Shown one piece after another: positions 33,912-43,265 of a stretch of 64,000 bases of DNA; the stretch's first letter is position 1; each line of letters opens with the position of its first letter. The notes beneath the pieces were generated by a model. That model did no database searches, was not told where the DNA came from, and saw only the letters and a program-made list of their open reading frames with translations. A program made the translations under genes and the position numbers. Source of the DNA: Allostella sp. ATCC 35155 (GTDB taxonomy: Bacteria > Pseudomonadota > Alphaproteobacteria > ATCC43930 > Allostellaceae); contig AP019701.1 of the NCBI GenBank assembly GCA_006738865.1, positions 4,274,001 to 4,338,000 of the forward strand, in the 5' to 3' direction.

Positions 33912-33967
33912 CTGGTGGGGCGACCCAATCGGATGGTTCCATCCGATTGGACAAGTTGCCCCACCAG
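33912..33967. terminator. Nested perfect hairpin after the pirin gene
   Basis: Outer 10-bp arms CTGGTGGGGC (33912-33921) and GCCCCACCAG (33958-33967) enclose inner 12-bp arms CCAATCGGATGG (33925-33936) and CCATCCGATTGG (33939-33950). It lies between the convergent pirin and AsmA genes, so a transcription-stopping role in either direction is plausible, but there is no T tract. It may instead be a small palindromic repeat element. Confidence 0.7.
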
Positions 33968-33992
33968 ATCAATCGGTTGGTGGGCCGATTCG

Positions 33993-34019
33993 GCAGACGG
34001 AAGGTTCCCTTCCGTCTGC
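33993..34019. terminator. Second hairpin between pirin and AsmA
   Basis: Perfect 12-bp arms GCAGACGGAAGG (33993-34004) and CCTTCCGTCTGC (34008-34019) around a TTC loop, 9 bases from the stop codon of the minus-strand AsmA gene. Like the hairpin at 33912-33967 it lacks a T run. The two could work as a bidirectional stop for the convergent genes. Confidence 0.7.
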
Positions 34020-34028
34020 ATCGGACCA

Positions 34029-37000
34029 CTAGCGACGCAGCAGCGGCGATAGCTGCTCCAGCAGGTTGCGCGGCTGCTGCTGCGGCTGCTGGGCCGGCTG
34101 ACCCGGCTTCTGGGGCTGCTGCTGCGGCTGGCCCTGCGGGATGATCCCCGGCAGGAGCTGCTTCAGGCCGCCACCGCCGACCCGCTGGGCGAGATAGGAC
34201 TGGAGGGCGTTGGTGTCGAAGATCTTGCGCGGATCGTCGATCGGGCCCTCCAGCCGCACGCCCACGGGCACCGGCTGCGGCTTGGTCGCGATCTGCGCCT
34301 CGACGCGGGTGTCCGTCGTCCAGGCCGGCAGGCTGGTCACGGTCGTACCCGCGGCGGTGAAGCCCACGGCCGCGAGCTTCATGTCGTCGCTGCGCAGGAT
34401 GCCCCTCTCGATGCGATAGGTGGCGGTGAGCGAGGAGAAGGGCGTGTCGCCGTCCTTGCCCAGTTCCTGCACGAGGCCGAGGATGTTCGGCAGCTTCGTC
34501 AGGTCCGAGCTCTGCAAGGAGTTGGCGACCGCCGAGAGGTTGAGGCCCCGCAGCGTGCCGTCGCGCACGTCGAGGTCGCCGCGCCCGGCCAGCGCCGACA
34601 CCATCTCCCACTGGCTGCGGCCGGCGGTCTCGACGGCGAGGTTCGCCTGCATCCGCCCGCCGATCAGCCGGATCGTCCGCCCGGTATCGATCGCCTGGCC
34701 GAGATTGACGTTCTGCGCCTTGATCTCCAGGCGGGCGTTCGGCGTGCCACGGGCGACCAGCCGCCCGGTGATCTCGGCTGTGCCGCCATAGAGCGCGCCC
34801 GTGAAGCGGGCCAGCGTCAGCGTGCCGTCGGCGAGCGTCATGGCGATGTCCGGCTTCGTCACCAGCCAGCGGCCCTGGCGGAAGCTGGCGGCGCGCAGCT
34901 TGACGTCGGCGTCGCTCATGGTCAGCGCGGAGAGGTCGAGCGGCGCCCGCGACCAGCGCTCACCGGCCGCCGATCGCTGGGCCGGTTGCTGGGCCGGGCG
35001 CTGGGCCGGGCGTGCCTGGGCCAGCATCACGCCGGGGCGAAGCCGGGGCGGGCCGGCGTCGGCGCGCTTCTCGACCGGCAGGAACGCGTCGACCGACAGC
35101 TCCCCGCCGGTCAGGTCGGCGACCAGCTTGGGCCGCGGTCCGGCGGTTTCGATCCGCACCGGTCCTTCGAGCCGGGCCGGGCCGGCGGCCAGCGAGAAAC
35201 CGTCGAGGAAGAGCGTGCCGCCCTCCGCCCGGGTCTTCGCGGTCAATCGGAACGGCCCGATGTCGCCGCCCTGCGGCCGGTAGCCGGGTGCCAGCTGCGA
35301 CAAGAGGCGCCCGGTCGCGGGATGGGCGGCATCGACCGTGAGCGCGATGCCGGTCATGCCGCGCGGCGGCTCGACCGTGCCCGCGATCTTCGCCTGCCCC
35401 TCGCCGACGCGCGCGGCGAGGTCGAGGGTCAGCTTGGCCGCCGTGCCGGCGACCTTGCCGCCGATGCTGAACGGCTGCTGCGCCTGCGCCGGGGCCGCAA
35501 CCCCGCCCTGGCTGAGGGCACGGCCCAGATCCTTGCCGCCGGCCTCCAGGGTCAGGTCGAAGGCGGCCTGCGGTCCGAGATCGCGGACCGTCCCCGACAG
35601 CTTGGCCGAGGCGCCACCATAGTCGCCGACGCTCGCCTGCCGCAGGGTCAGCGTGCCGGCCTGGAGCGCCGCGACGACGACCACGTCGCGCGCCTGGCGG
35701 CCGGACATGGCGAGCTGTCCCACCCGCAGGTCGACATCGAAGTCGAGGCCGGGATCGACCGGAGCGGCGGCCGATCCGGCGGCCGGGGCGGCACTGGCGG
35801 GGGCCGGGGCCGCCGGCTTGCCCGGTGCCGCCTTCAGCCAGGGGTCGAGATCGAGGCGGTCCACGGCCACGCGCGCACCGATGCCGAGGCGGGCGCCCTG
35901 CGCGGGCAGCCGCACGGTCGCCGCACCGCTCGCCTTGGTGCCGTCCAGCGTGGCGGCAAGGTTCGCCACCTCCACGACCTGCGGCGTCGCCTTGATCTGC
36001 GCCTGCACCGTGGCCCGGCCCAGGCGGTCGGCCGGAAGCCCGGCCGGCAGCGTACCGCCGGCTGTGAGCAGCGTGCGCAGGCTGCGTGAATCGACCTGCA
36101 GGCGGCCGTCGAACTGCGGTCGGCCCTGGACGGCGGCGAGCGTGCCGCTGACCGCGACCGTGGTCGGCCCGGCGAGTTCCGCACCGGCGCGCTCCACCGT
36201 CACCTTGCCGTCGGCAAGGCGGGCGACCAGCTTCGCCTGGCGGATCGTCTGGCCCTGCACCAGCACCGTGTCTGCCGCGATGTCGAGACGCGCGTCGATC
36301 CCGGCCGGCAACGCGAAGCCCGCGCCGGCCGGGGGGCCGCCGGTCGCCGGCGCGTTCGACGCCGGCTTGGCGCCGGGCGCGGCGATCGCCGTCCGCCACT
36401 TGTCGAGGTCGAGCCGCGGCGTCGACAGGGCCGCCCGGATCGCGGTGCGCCCATTTGCGTCCGGTCCGGTCTCGATCCCGCCGGAGAACTGCGTGTCGTC
36501 GATCCGCAGGGTCAGCGGATCGGCCTTGAAGCGGTCGCCCTCGAGCTGGAACGCAATCTCGGCCGCGAAGGGGCGGGCCGGTCCCGCCGCGGTTCCGGTC
36601 AGCGCCGCCGTGACGGCCGCCACGCTTTCCGCCTCGATGCTCAGGGTGCCGTCGACGCGGCGAGCGGGGGCTTCCGGCCCCAGCGCCGCCGTCACCACGA
36701 CCCCTGCCTTGACGTCCTTCAGGGCGAGCGCGACCCGCACCGGCGTCTTGGCCGTCGGATCGAGACGCCCGACATCGGCGTCGAGCGTCGCGGTCCGGCC
36801 GCGCACCTGCATCTCCCCCGATGCCCGGAACGGCCCCTGCAGGCTTTCGGCGGCGGCCTGCACCTGGATGCCCTCGATGCGCTCCACTCCGCCGGCGGCG
36901 TCGCGCCAGACGACCGTGCCGTTCTCGATCGAGACGTTGGCGAGACGAATCTGCAGCCCGTCGCCCGGCGCCGACCCGGCCGCGCCGGACGCAGAGGGAG

Positions 37001-37418
37001 CGGAGGCGGCCGGCGCGCCCGCCGGGGCCGCGGGCTTCATCGCCCAGTTGCCGGAACCGTCCGGCAGCGCCTGCAGCTCGATCACCGGCTCGACCAGGGT
37101 CACCCGGGTGGTGTCGACGCGGCCCGAGAGCAGCGGCCAGAAGGCGACGTCGACCTCGAGCGCCTTGAGGCTGACCATGTCGGGCACCGCCGCCCCCGGC
37201 GCATTGGCGAAGCGCACGTCGCGGACCCGGAGCTGCGGGAAGGGCAGCACCCGCAGCCCGACATCGCCGGCGATGGTCAGGCGCCGCCCGGTCGCCGCCT
37301 CGGCCTCGGCCGCGATGCGGTCCTTGTACCGGTTCCAGTCCAGGAAGGACGGCACCACGAGCGCCGCCGCGACGAGCAGCACGATGACGGCAGCGACGCC
37401 GATCAGGATCTTGCGCAT
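34029..37418 (-). CDS. AsmA family protein
   Basis: A 1129-residue inner-membrane-anchored protein. One N-terminal helix (about 3-23, ILIGVAAVIVLLVAAALVVP) precedes the AsmA signature FLDWNRYKDRIAAEAEAATGRRLTIAGDVGLRVLPFPQLRVRDVRFANA. The rest is a long periplasmic beta-rich region, the bridge-like architecture proposed for lipid transport between membranes. A conserved C-terminal DUF3971-like/AsmA_2 block (KLPNILGLVQELGKDGDTPFSSLTATYRIERGIL) is present, and the tail is Gln/Pro-rich. The ATG at 37418 is chosen because the signature follows immediately; an ATG at 37430 is possible. Confidence 0.92.
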   Translation of the reverse strand: MRKILIGVAAVIVLLVAAALVVPSFLDWNRYKDRIAAEAEAATGRRLTIAGDVGLRVLPFPQLRVRDVRFANAPGAAVPDMVSLKALEVDVAFWPLLSGRVDTTRVTLVEPVIELQALPDGSGNWAMKPAAPAGAPAASAPSASGAAGSAPGDGLQIRLANVSIENGTVVWRDAAGGVERIEGIQVQAAAESLQGPFRASGEMQVRGRTATLDADVGRLDPTAKTPVRVALALKDVKAGVVVTAALGPEAPARRVDGTLSIEAESVAAVTAALTGTAAGPARPFAAEIAFQLEGDRFKADPLTLRIDDTQFSGGIETGPDANGRTAIRAALSTPRLDLDKWRTAIAAPGAKPASNAPATGGPPAGAGFALPAGIDARLDIAADTVLVQGQTIRQAKLVARLADGKVTVERAGAELAGPTTVAVSGTLAAVQGRPQFDGRLQVDSRSLRTLLTAGGTLPAGLPADRLGRATVQAQIKATPQVVEVANLAATLDGTKASGAATVRLPAQGARLGIGARVAVDRLDLDPWLKAAPGKPAAPAPASAAPAAGSAAAPVDPGLDFDVDLRVGQLAMSGRQARDVVVVAALQAGTLTLRQASVGDYGGASAKLSGTVRDLGPQAAFDLTLEAGGKDLGRALSQGGVAAPAQAQQPFSIGGKVAGTAAKLTLDLAARVGEGQAKIAGTVEPPRGMTGIALTVDAAHPATGRLLSQLAPGYRPQGGDIGPFRLTAKTRAEGGTLFLDGFSLAAGPARLEGPVRIETAGPRPKLVADLTGGELSVDAFLPVEKRADAGPPRLRPGVMLAQARPAQRPAQQPAQRSAAGERWSRAPLDLSALTMSDADVKLRAASFRQGRWLVTKPDIAMTLADGTLTLARFTGALYGGTAEITGRLVARGTPNARLEIKAQNVNLGQAIDTGRTIRLIGGRMQANLAVETAGRSQWEMVSALAGRGDLDVRDGTLRGLNLSAVANSLQSSDLTKLPNILGLVQELGKDGDTPFSSLTATYRIERGILRSDDMKLAAVGFTAAGTTVTSLPAWTTDTRVEAQIATKPQPVPVGVRLEGPIDDPRKIFDTNALQSYLAQRVGGGGLKQLLPGIIPQGQPQQQPQKPGQPAQQPQQQPRNLLEQLSPLLRR

Positions 37419-37557
37419 CCCTTCCTCCATCCCGCTATGCCGGATTCCGTGCGCGGGGAATCCCGGACCCGGCTCGCAAGCCGTGCCGACGCGGCGTAAT
37501 GTGGTTCCCAAACTCGCCCGGAGCCAGCCCCGGGCGCATCAGCCATGGAGACCCGCG

Positions 37558-37752
37558 ATGGGCGAGGTCGTCAACCTCAACCGCTTCCGCAAGCAGGCCG
37601 CCCGCCGCGCGGCCGAGGCCAAGGCCACGGAGAACCGGGCCAAGTTCGGGCGCACCGGCGTGGAAAAGACGAAGGATCAGGCCGAGCGCGAACGGAGCGA
37701 GCGCCAGCTCGACGGCTCCCGGGTGGAGACGGACGAGCGGCCCGAGGATTGA
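37558..37752 (+). CDS. DUF4169 family small protein
   Basis: A 64-residue, highly charged, probably helical protein: MGEVVNLNRFRKQAARRAAE, then AENRAKFGRTGVEKTKDQAE-type sequence, the pattern of the alphaproteobacterial DUF4169 family. Function unknown. The gene is divergent from AsmA (139-base gap) and convergent with the cupin gene, whose stop is 6 bases from its own. Confidence 0.85.
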   Translation: MGEVVNLNRFRKQAARRAAEAKATENRAKFGRTGVEKTKDQAERERSERQLDGSRVETDERPED

Positions 37753-37758
37753 GGCGGT

Positions 37759-38160
37759 CTACCCGGCCGCGGCCGGCTCGGCCTCCGGTGCCGGCACCGA
37801 TTCGGTGGCGAACTCGGCCGGCATGGTGATCTCGATCAGTTCGAGGTCGTCGGAATGCTCGACTTCGACATGGCGGATGCCGGGCGGCTGGTGGACGCAG
37901 GTGCCGGCCTTGAGCGTCACCTCGCCCTGCCCCTCGTAGCGGAACTTGACCCAGCCCTTCAGGACATAGACGAGCTGGAAGCCGAGGTCGTGGCGGTGCC
38001 AGCCGCCGGCCGCGTGGTGCCCGGGCTTGGCGCGGATGACATGCGCCAGGAACCGCCCGTCCGTCGCCTCGGCGATCCCGAGGTCCCGGTACTCGAAGAA
38101 CGGCCGGAGCCCGTCGCTCTCGAACCGGCTCTCGTCCGCGTGGCTGACCGAGAAGCGCAT
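37759..38160 (-). CDS. Cupin domain protein
   Basis: A 133-residue single-domain cupin. The metal-binding motif is at about residues 54-74 (HHAAGGWHRHDLGFQLVYVLKG) with the second half PPGIRHVEVEHSDDLELIEI. Substrate unknown; it could be a small dioxygenase or a ligand sensor. It lies 30 bases downstream of the FAD oxidase gene on the same strand and is probably cotranscribed with it. The last residues are Pro/Ala/Glu-rich. Confidence 0.85.
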   Translation of the reverse strand: MRFSVSHADESRFESDGLRPFFEYRDLGIAEATDGRFLAHVIRAKPGHHAAGGWHRHDLGFQLVYVLKGWVKFRYEGQGEVTLKAGTCVHQPPGIRHVEVEHSDDLELIEITMPAEFATESVPAPEAEPAAAG

Positions 38161-38190
38161 CCTCTGCCTCCCTCTCCCGGCGCGATCGGC

Positions 38191-39591
38191 TCAGATCGAG
38201 ACGATCTTGCCCGGGTTCATGATGTTGTCGGGGTCGAGCGCCTTCTTCAGCATCCGCATGACGCTGACCGCCTCGCCATGCTCGGCCGTCAGGAAGTTCA
38301 TCTTGCCGTAGCCGATGCCGTGCTCGCCGGTGCAGGTGCCGCCCATCGCCAGCGCCCGGTGCACCATCCGATCGTTCAGCGCCTGGGCGCGGGCGATCTC
38401 GTCCGGGTCGTTGGGATCGATGATGAAGGCGAGATGGAAGTTGCCGTCGCCGACATGGCCGACGATCGGCGCCAGCAGCCGGCTCTCCACCACGTCCTTC
38501 TTCGTCTCCAGGATGCACTCGGCCAGCCGCGAGATCGGCACGCAGACATCGGTCGCCCAGCCCTTGGCGCCCGGCCGCATCGCGATCGCCGCATAATAGG
38601 CGGTGTGCCGGGCGGCCCACAGGCGCGAGCGATCCTCCGGCTTGGTCGCCCACTGGAAGTCGGCCGCGCCATGCTCGGCGGCGATCGCCTTGACCATCTC
38701 CGACTGCTCGGCGACGCCGGCCTCGGTGCCGTGGAACTCGCAGAACAGCGTCGGCTGCAGCGGATATTCCAGCTTGGAGTAGCGGTTGATCGCGTCCATC
38801 TGCACCTCGTCGAGGAGCTCGATGCGGGCGATCGGGACGCCGGACTGGATGGTCAGGATGACGGTGTCGACGGCGCCCTGCAGCGTCGGGAAGGAACAGA
38901 CGGCCGCCGCCATCGCCTCCGGCACGCCGTAGAGGCGCAGCGTCACCTCGGTGATGATGCCGAGCGTCCCTTCCGAACCGACGAAGAGCCGGGTGAGGTC
39001 ATAGCCGGCCGCCGATTTCCGCGCCCGCCCGCCGGTGCGGATGATGCGGCCGTCGGCCAGGACGACGGTCAGGCCGAGCACGTTCTCGCGCATCGTGCCG
39101 TAGCGCACGGCGTTGGTGCCGGACGCCCGCGTCGCCGCCATGCCGCCGATCGAGGCGTCGGCACCGGGGTCGATCGGGAAGAAGAGGCCGGTGTCGCGCA
39201 GATGCTCGTTGAGCTGCTTGCGGGTGACGCCCGCCTGCACCGTGCAGTCGAGGTCGGCCGTGGAGACGCGCAGCACCTCCTTCATCTGGCTGACGTCGAT
39301 CGAGATGCCGCCATGCAGGGCCGCGACGTGGCCTTCGAGCGAGGTGCCGGTGCCGAACGCGATGACGGGCACGCCGGCGGCCGCGCAGGCCTTCACGATC
39401 AGGCTCACCTCCTCGGTCGAGCGGGCGAAGGCGACCGCGTCCGGCGGGGCGGTGACGTGATAGGATTCGTCGCGGCCGTGCTGCTCGCGCACTGCCTGGG
39501 CGGTCGACAGGCGGTCGCCGAGGAGCTGGCGCAGATGGTCGAGCAGCGCCTCGCTGGGCGGGGTGCGGCGCTGGGCGACGGCGGCGGACAT
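38191..39591 (-). CDS. FAD-linked oxidase (GlcD/D-lactate dehydrogenase type)
   Basis: A 466-residue flavoprotein of the VAO/PCMH family oxidising a 2-hydroxyacid, with D-lactate or glycolate the most likely substrates. The FAD-binding half contains PVIAFGTGTSLEGHVAAL, IDPGADASIGGMAATRASGTNAVRYGTMRENVLGL and GYDLTRLFVGSEGTLGIITEVTLRLY; the C-terminal cap has the metal-site motif VGHVGDGNFHLAF and GTCTGEHGIGYGKM. The start is set at the ATG at 39591 (MSAAVAQRR); an earlier in-frame ATG would add an unlikely Arg/Pro-rich leader. No GlcE or GlcF subunit is next to it, so the single-subunit D-lactate dehydrogenase type is favoured. Confidence 0.93.
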   Translation of the reverse strand: MSAAVAQRRTPPSEALLDHLRQLLGDRLSTAQAVREQHGRDESYHVTAPPDAVAFARSTEEVSLIVKACAAAGVPVIAFGTGTSLEGHVAALHGGISIDVSQMKEVLRVSTADLDCTVQAGVTRKQLNEHLRDTGLFFPIDPGADASIGGMAATRASGTNAVRYGTMRENVLGLTVVLADGRIIRTGGRARKSAAGYDLTRLFVGSEGTLGIITEVTLRLYGVPEAMAAAVCSFPTLQGAVDTVILTIQSGVPIARIELLDEVQMDAINRYSKLEYPLQPTLFCEFHGTEAGVAEQSEMVKAIAAEHGAADFQWATKPEDRSRLWAARHTAYYAAIAMRPGAKGWATDVCVPISRLAECILETKKDVVESRLLAPIVGHVGDGNFHLAFIIDPNDPDEIARAQALNDRMVHRALAMGGTCTGEHGIGYGKMNFLTAEHGEAVSVMRMLKKALDPDNIMNPGKIVSI

Positions 39592-39673
39592 GGGCGGCAC
39601 TTTCCGGCTGCGGGGATCGGGTCGACGGAAGGTAGGCCCCCGCCGATCCTGCCGCAAGCCGGCCGCCGGGCGT

Positions 39674-40234
39674 TCAGACCGCTGCGGCCTGCCAGTCCGA
39701 CCGGTCGATCGCGTAGTAGACGACCGGGAAGCCCTTGTGCGTCGCCTCGCGGCGATAGGTCATGCCGAGCCGCTCCATCACGCCGCGCGAGGCCAGGTTG
39801 TCGTGCAGCGTGATCGCCATGATCCGGTCGAGGCCGAGGCGGTCGAAGCCGTAGGCGAGCGCCGCGCGGCCGGCCTCGACGCCGATGCCTTGCCGGCGCA
39901 CCCGCTCGGTCAGGGTGTAGAGGACCTCGGTCTCGCCGTCGAAATCGGGCATGTGGCGCAGCCCGTGATGGCCGACGAGTTCGCCGCTGCGGCGGTCGAT
40001 CACGGCCCAGGGGCCGTAGCCGCGCGTCCGCCACTCGTCCATGAAGTGGCGCAGCGAGCGCTCCGCGATGACGGCGGCCGGCTCGTCGGGCGAGCGCAGC
40101 CAGTCCCGCACGGACGCCTCGTCGCGGATGCGGACATAGGCCGGCAGGTCGTCGAGCGTGAAGGGGCGCAGCAGCAGGCGCTCGGTCGTGACGCTGCCAT
40201 CCGGCAGGTCGGTCGCGGTCGTCATCAGGCTCAC
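39674..40234 (-). CDS. GNAT acetyltransferase (RimJ/RimL-like)
   Basis: A 186-residue N-acetyltransferase, of the type that acetylates protein N-termini or small amines with acetyl-CoA. [15 protein letters not shown] at the N-terminus, the acetyl-CoA loop [18 protein letters not shown] and the C-terminal [20 protein letters not shown] are the usual signatures. The GTG at 40234 overlaps the YcgN stop (GTGA) and would be translationally coupled; the ATG at 40225 is three codons in and equally possible. Confidence 0.88.
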   Translation of the reverse strand: MSLMTTATDLPDGSVTTERLLLRPFTLDDLPAYVRIRDEASVRDWLRSPDEPAAVIAERSLRHFMDEWRTRGYGPWAVIDRRSGELVGHHGLRHMPDFDGETEVLYTLTERVRRQGIGVEAGRAALAYGFDRLGLDRIMAITLHDNLASRGVMERLGMTYRREATHKGFPVVYYAIDRSDWQAAAV

Positions 40235-40677
40235 TCCGATGGCCAGGCGACGATCCGCTCCTCCGTCTCGTCCTCCGTCACCGTCTCCTCGGAGACGACG
40301 CGGCCGCGCGCGGAGATGCCGGCCGCGTGCACCGTTTCCGGATCGCCCGAGACCAGCGGATGCCACCAGTAGAGATCGCGCCCCTCCGCCACCAGGCGGT
40401 AGGCGCAGGTCGGCGGCACCCAGCGCAGCCGGCGGATGTTCCGCGGCGTGAGCTTGACGCAGTCGGTCACGATCGATCGGCGGTCGGCATAGCTGGAACA
40501 GCGGCAGGAATCCAGATCGAGAAGCCGGCAGGCGACGTCGGTGAAGTGATACCGGCCCTCGTCCGGCTCGTAGAACTTGAGCAGGCAGCAGCGCCCACAG
40601 CCGTCGCACAGCGATTCCCACTCGGCCGTGGTCATCTGCCCGAGGCGCTTGGTCTTCCAGAAGGGTTCGGCGGTCAT
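40231..40677 (-). CDS. YcgN family cysteine-cluster protein (UPF0260)
   Basis: A 148-residue protein with the conserved [14 protein letters not shown] cluster at about 24-37 and further cysteines at [14 protein letters not shown] and DCVKLTPRN, the UPF0260 pattern. It probably binds zinc or an Fe-S cluster; the biological role is not known. It is coupled to the GNAT gene by a GTGA overlap and lies 69 bases downstream of the isomerase-like gene. Confidence 0.92.
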   Translation of the reverse strand: MTAEPFWKTKRLGQMTTAEWESLCDGCGRCCLLKFYEPDEGRYHFTDVACRLLDLDSCRCSSYADRRSIVTDCVKLTPRNIRRLRWVPPTCAYRLVAEGRDLYWWHPLVSGDPETVHAAGISARGRVVSEETVTEDETEERIVAWPSE

Positions 40678-40746
40678 TGCGCGGCACCGTTCGCGCCGCG
40701 GCGGGCGCCTGTCAACCGCGCTGTCGCCGGCCGGACGTCGACGGGG

Positions 40747-41349
40747 TCAGCCGGCGACCCCGAGACGCCGTGCCAGGAAGTCGAGCCGGTCCTGGCCCCA
40801 GAAGATCTCGCCGTCGACGACATAGGACGGCGCGCCGAACACGCCGGCCTCCATCGCGCGCAGGGTGTCGGCATCATAGAGCGCGGCGACCTCGGGATCC
40901 GCGCTCCGCCGGCCCAGTTCCGCGCCGTCGAAGCCGAGGCTGCTTGCGACGCCTTCCAGCGCGGACGGGTCGTTGACGTCGGCATCGTCGGCCCAGAGGG
41001 CGGCCATGAAGCCGTGCGCGAGTCGCAGGGCGGCGGCATCGCCTTCCGCCTCGCGCAGCGCCAGGACCATGCCGACCCGCGGCCCCTCGGGGGACGGGAA
41101 CGCCTTGGGATGCAGGGTCAGCGGCACGCCCAGATGATCGCGCCATCGCGCCAATTCGACGAGCCGGTAGGCCTGGCGCTGCGGCGCGCGCTTGGGCAGG
41201 GGCAGCCCGCCCGATTGCGGGAAGATGCGGCCATAATCGACCGGCCGGACCCGCACCTCGGCCCCGGCGCGCCGGGCGATCTCGGCGAACCGTGCCGACC
41301 CGAGATAGGCCCACGGCGAGTTGTGCGACATGTAGTAGTCGATGACCAT
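40747..41349 (-). CDS. 2-hydroxychromene-2-carboxylate isomerase-like protein
   Basis: A 200-residue DsbA-fold protein of the HCCA isomerase/kappa GST family. The N-terminal MSHNSPWAYLGSARF contains the glutathione-contacting Ser in SPWAYLG, and the cis-Pro loop is GVFGAPSYVVDGEIFWGQDRLDFL, both diagnostic. These enzymes use glutathione to isomerise naphthalene-pathway intermediates, but most genomic members have unknown substrates. No aromatic catabolic operon surrounds it here. Confidence 0.92.
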   Translation of the reverse strand: MVIDYYMSHNSPWAYLGSARFAEIARRAGAEVRVRPVDYGRIFPQSGGLPLPKRAPQRQAYRLVELARWRDHLGVPLTLHPKAFPSPEGPRVGMVLALREAEGDAAALRLAHGFMAALWADDADVNDPSALEGVASSLGFDGAELGRRSADPEVAALYDADTLRAMEAGVFGAPSYVVDGEIFWGQDRLDFLARRLGVAG

Positions 41350-41461
41350 GGCGACGTCTCCCTACCCGGGCGCGCCGGCGGGCGCGGACCGCGCACCATA
41401 GGTTTCGGCTGCGGCCCGCGTCGATGCTAGAGTTTGAGTCCGCCCGCGGGACGGAGCCCCC

Positions 41462-42580
41462 ATGGATCTGACGACGCTCGGCTATGCGCTGCTCTTCGGG
41501 CTTTCGGTGTTCACCGCCGACAGCGTGATCTATGCCGACTCCTACACGCTGCGGGCCGAGGTGCACGAGGATGTGCGGCGCGCCGGCTATACTCGGCAGT
41601 ATGTCGAGAATTATTTCGCCTACGAGATGCGGCGGATGTTCAGCCACGAATCCGCCGTCAAGCCGGTCTCCGTGCGCGCCAGCGGCGAATCGACGGTCAC
41701 CGCCGCCCTCACCGATCCGCTCGGCGCCGACCGGCTGCGCGCGGCGCTGCAGAACCTCTTCCAGGTCGATCCGCTCAACCTCGAGATCTACCTCCTGCCG
41801 GCCGGCGACGACATCCGCGCCGTCGGCTTCGGCAGCCGCCCGAGCGGGGCGTTCTTCGAGTTCACGACCCGCGCCGAAGGTCGGGCGCCCCCGGCCTTCC
41901 TGTCCGATGTGGCGACGCAGGCCGCGCTCGTCATCGACAGCTACCATGCGCGCCTCGCCCAGGCGCGTCGGACGACCGAGCATCCGGGCGGCCCGGCCGA
42001 GGCGCAGCGCCGCCTCGCGACGGAGCTGGGCGGCCGGCCACGGGACACCGATGCCCCGCGACCGCGCGACGAGGCCGCGCTGACGCATCTCGAGGGCGTG
42101 CTCGCCTTCCGTGCCGGCGAACTCGATCAGGCGGAGATCCTCTTCAAGCGCGCGATCGCGCAGGAGCCGGGCATGGTCGCGGCCCAGGCCAACCTGTCCC
42201 TGGTCAATCTCGCGCGCGGGCGGCATCTGCCGTCGCTGGCGCTCGCGCGGGAGGCCGAGAGCGCGCTGCCGACGCGGACCGAGCTGCGCCCGAAGGCGAT
42301 GCGGCACCTGCGCGGCGCCATCTACGCCGTCGCCGCCTACAATGCCGACGCGGTCCGCCAGGCCAACCTCGCCCAGACCCTTTGGCAGCGGGCCTGCGCC
42401 GACCTGCCCGCGCTCGGGCCGCTGCTGGTCGAGCGCGGCACGCCCTGGACGCCGCCCCGGAGCGTCGCGCCGTGCTGGAAGCCACTCGATCGCGAAAGCC
42501 AGGCCGGCTACGACGCCTATGCCTGGGAACTGGCGGCTCTGGGGCCCTATCCGCGCAGCGCCGTCCGCAACGGCCGCTGA
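41462..42580 (+). CDS. Unknown membrane-anchored protein with TPR-like region
   Basis: A 372-residue protein I cannot name. A hydrophobic N-terminus (about 5-25, TLGYALLFGLSVFTADSVIY) is a signal anchor or uncleaved signal. The N-terminal half (about 30-150) is a mixed alpha/beta domain; the region about 200-270 (LTHLEGVLAFRAGELDQAEILFKRAIAQEPGMVAAQANLSLVNLARG) reads as two tetratricopeptide-like helical hairpins. It lies 112 bases from the divergent isomerase-like gene and is convergent with the next gene. Confidence 0.75.
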   Translation: MDLTTLGYALLFGLSVFTADSVIYADSYTLRAEVHEDVRRAGYTRQYVENYFAYEMRRMFSHESAVKPVSVRASGESTVTAALTDPLGADRLRAALQNLFQVDPLNLEIYLLPAGDDIRAVGFGSRPSGAFFEFTTRAEGRAPPAFLSDVATQAALVIDSYHARLAQARRTTEHPGGPAEAQRRLATELGGRPRDTDAPRPRDEAALTHLEGVLAFRAGELDQAEILFKRAIAQEPGMVAAQANLSLVNLARGRHLPSLALAREAESALPTRTELRPKAMRHLRGAIYAVAAYNADAVRQANLAQTLWQRACADLPALGPLLVERGTPWTPPRSVAPCWKPLDRESQAGYDAYAWELAALGPYPRSAVRNGR

Positions 42581-42586
42581 TCGCCC

Positions 42587-43156
42587 TCAGCCTTGGGGAA
42601 TCGTGCTGTCCGGCAGCGGCAGGCCGCGGCGCAGCGCGTTCGCCGCCTCGATGAGGCGGTAGAAGCCGCGATTGTCGAGCAGGTTCATCATCACGGCATT
42701 GTCGGCGAAGGCCGAGGCCCAGTAGCCGCCATGGGTGGCATGGGAGCCCGGATCGCCGGCATAGGCGAAGCGCACGAACTCGATCATCGTCAGCGGGCGG
42801 ACCACCTCGATCGCGGTGATCGTGTCGAGGAAGATCGAGGAGTCGACCCGCGGGATGTGGAGCGGCAGCACGTCCATGAGGACGTGGAGGAAGCCGACCC
42901 GCCGGATTTCGACGCGGTCGGCATAGAGCGCGATCAGCCCGCCCCAGCCATGCGCCTCCATGATCGGCGGCTGGCCATGGTGGGAGTGGCCGTGACCGTT
43001 GCCGTTGGCCCGCCGCCACCGCCGCCGCGGCGCCCGGACCGGGGCTGCGGCCTCCGAGTCGGTGCCCGCCTCCGGCCGTGGCCAGCGCGACCGGCGCCGC
43101 GGGTTGCCTTCCTCGACGATCATCGGACGGACGATACCACGGCGGACGGTCGACAT
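42587..43156 (-). CDS. Unknown protein with PH-like domain and His/Gly linker
   Basis: A 189-residue protein I do not recognise. After a basic N-terminus and a low-complexity NGNGHGHSHHGQPP stretch (about 51-64), the rest (about 65-175) has strands such as GGLIALYADRVEIRRVGFL and ITAIEVVRPLTMIEFVRFAYAG that look like a bacterial pleckstrin-homology domain; that fold call is inference. ATG starts at 43156 and 43120 are both possible. The gene is divergent from the 150-residue unknown gene at 43266. Confidence 0.7.
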   Translation of the reverse strand: MSTVRRGIVRPMIVEEGNPRRRSRWPRPEAGTDSEAAAPVRAPRRRWRRANGNGHGHSHHGQPPIMEAHGWGGLIALYADRVEIRRVGFLHVLMDVLPLHIPRVDSSIFLDTITAIEVVRPLTMIEFVRFAYAGDPGSHATHGGYWASAFADNAVMMNLLDNRGFYRLIEAANALRRGLPLPDSTIPQG

Positions 43157-43265
43157 GGGGACGGTGCGTGGTATAGGTTTCGCATCTGGCAGCAGGGCCG
43201 GAAGTTGCCGATCCGCCGGACCCCCATCCGGCGCCGGGTCGGCCCGCGGAATGACGGGTGGAACG

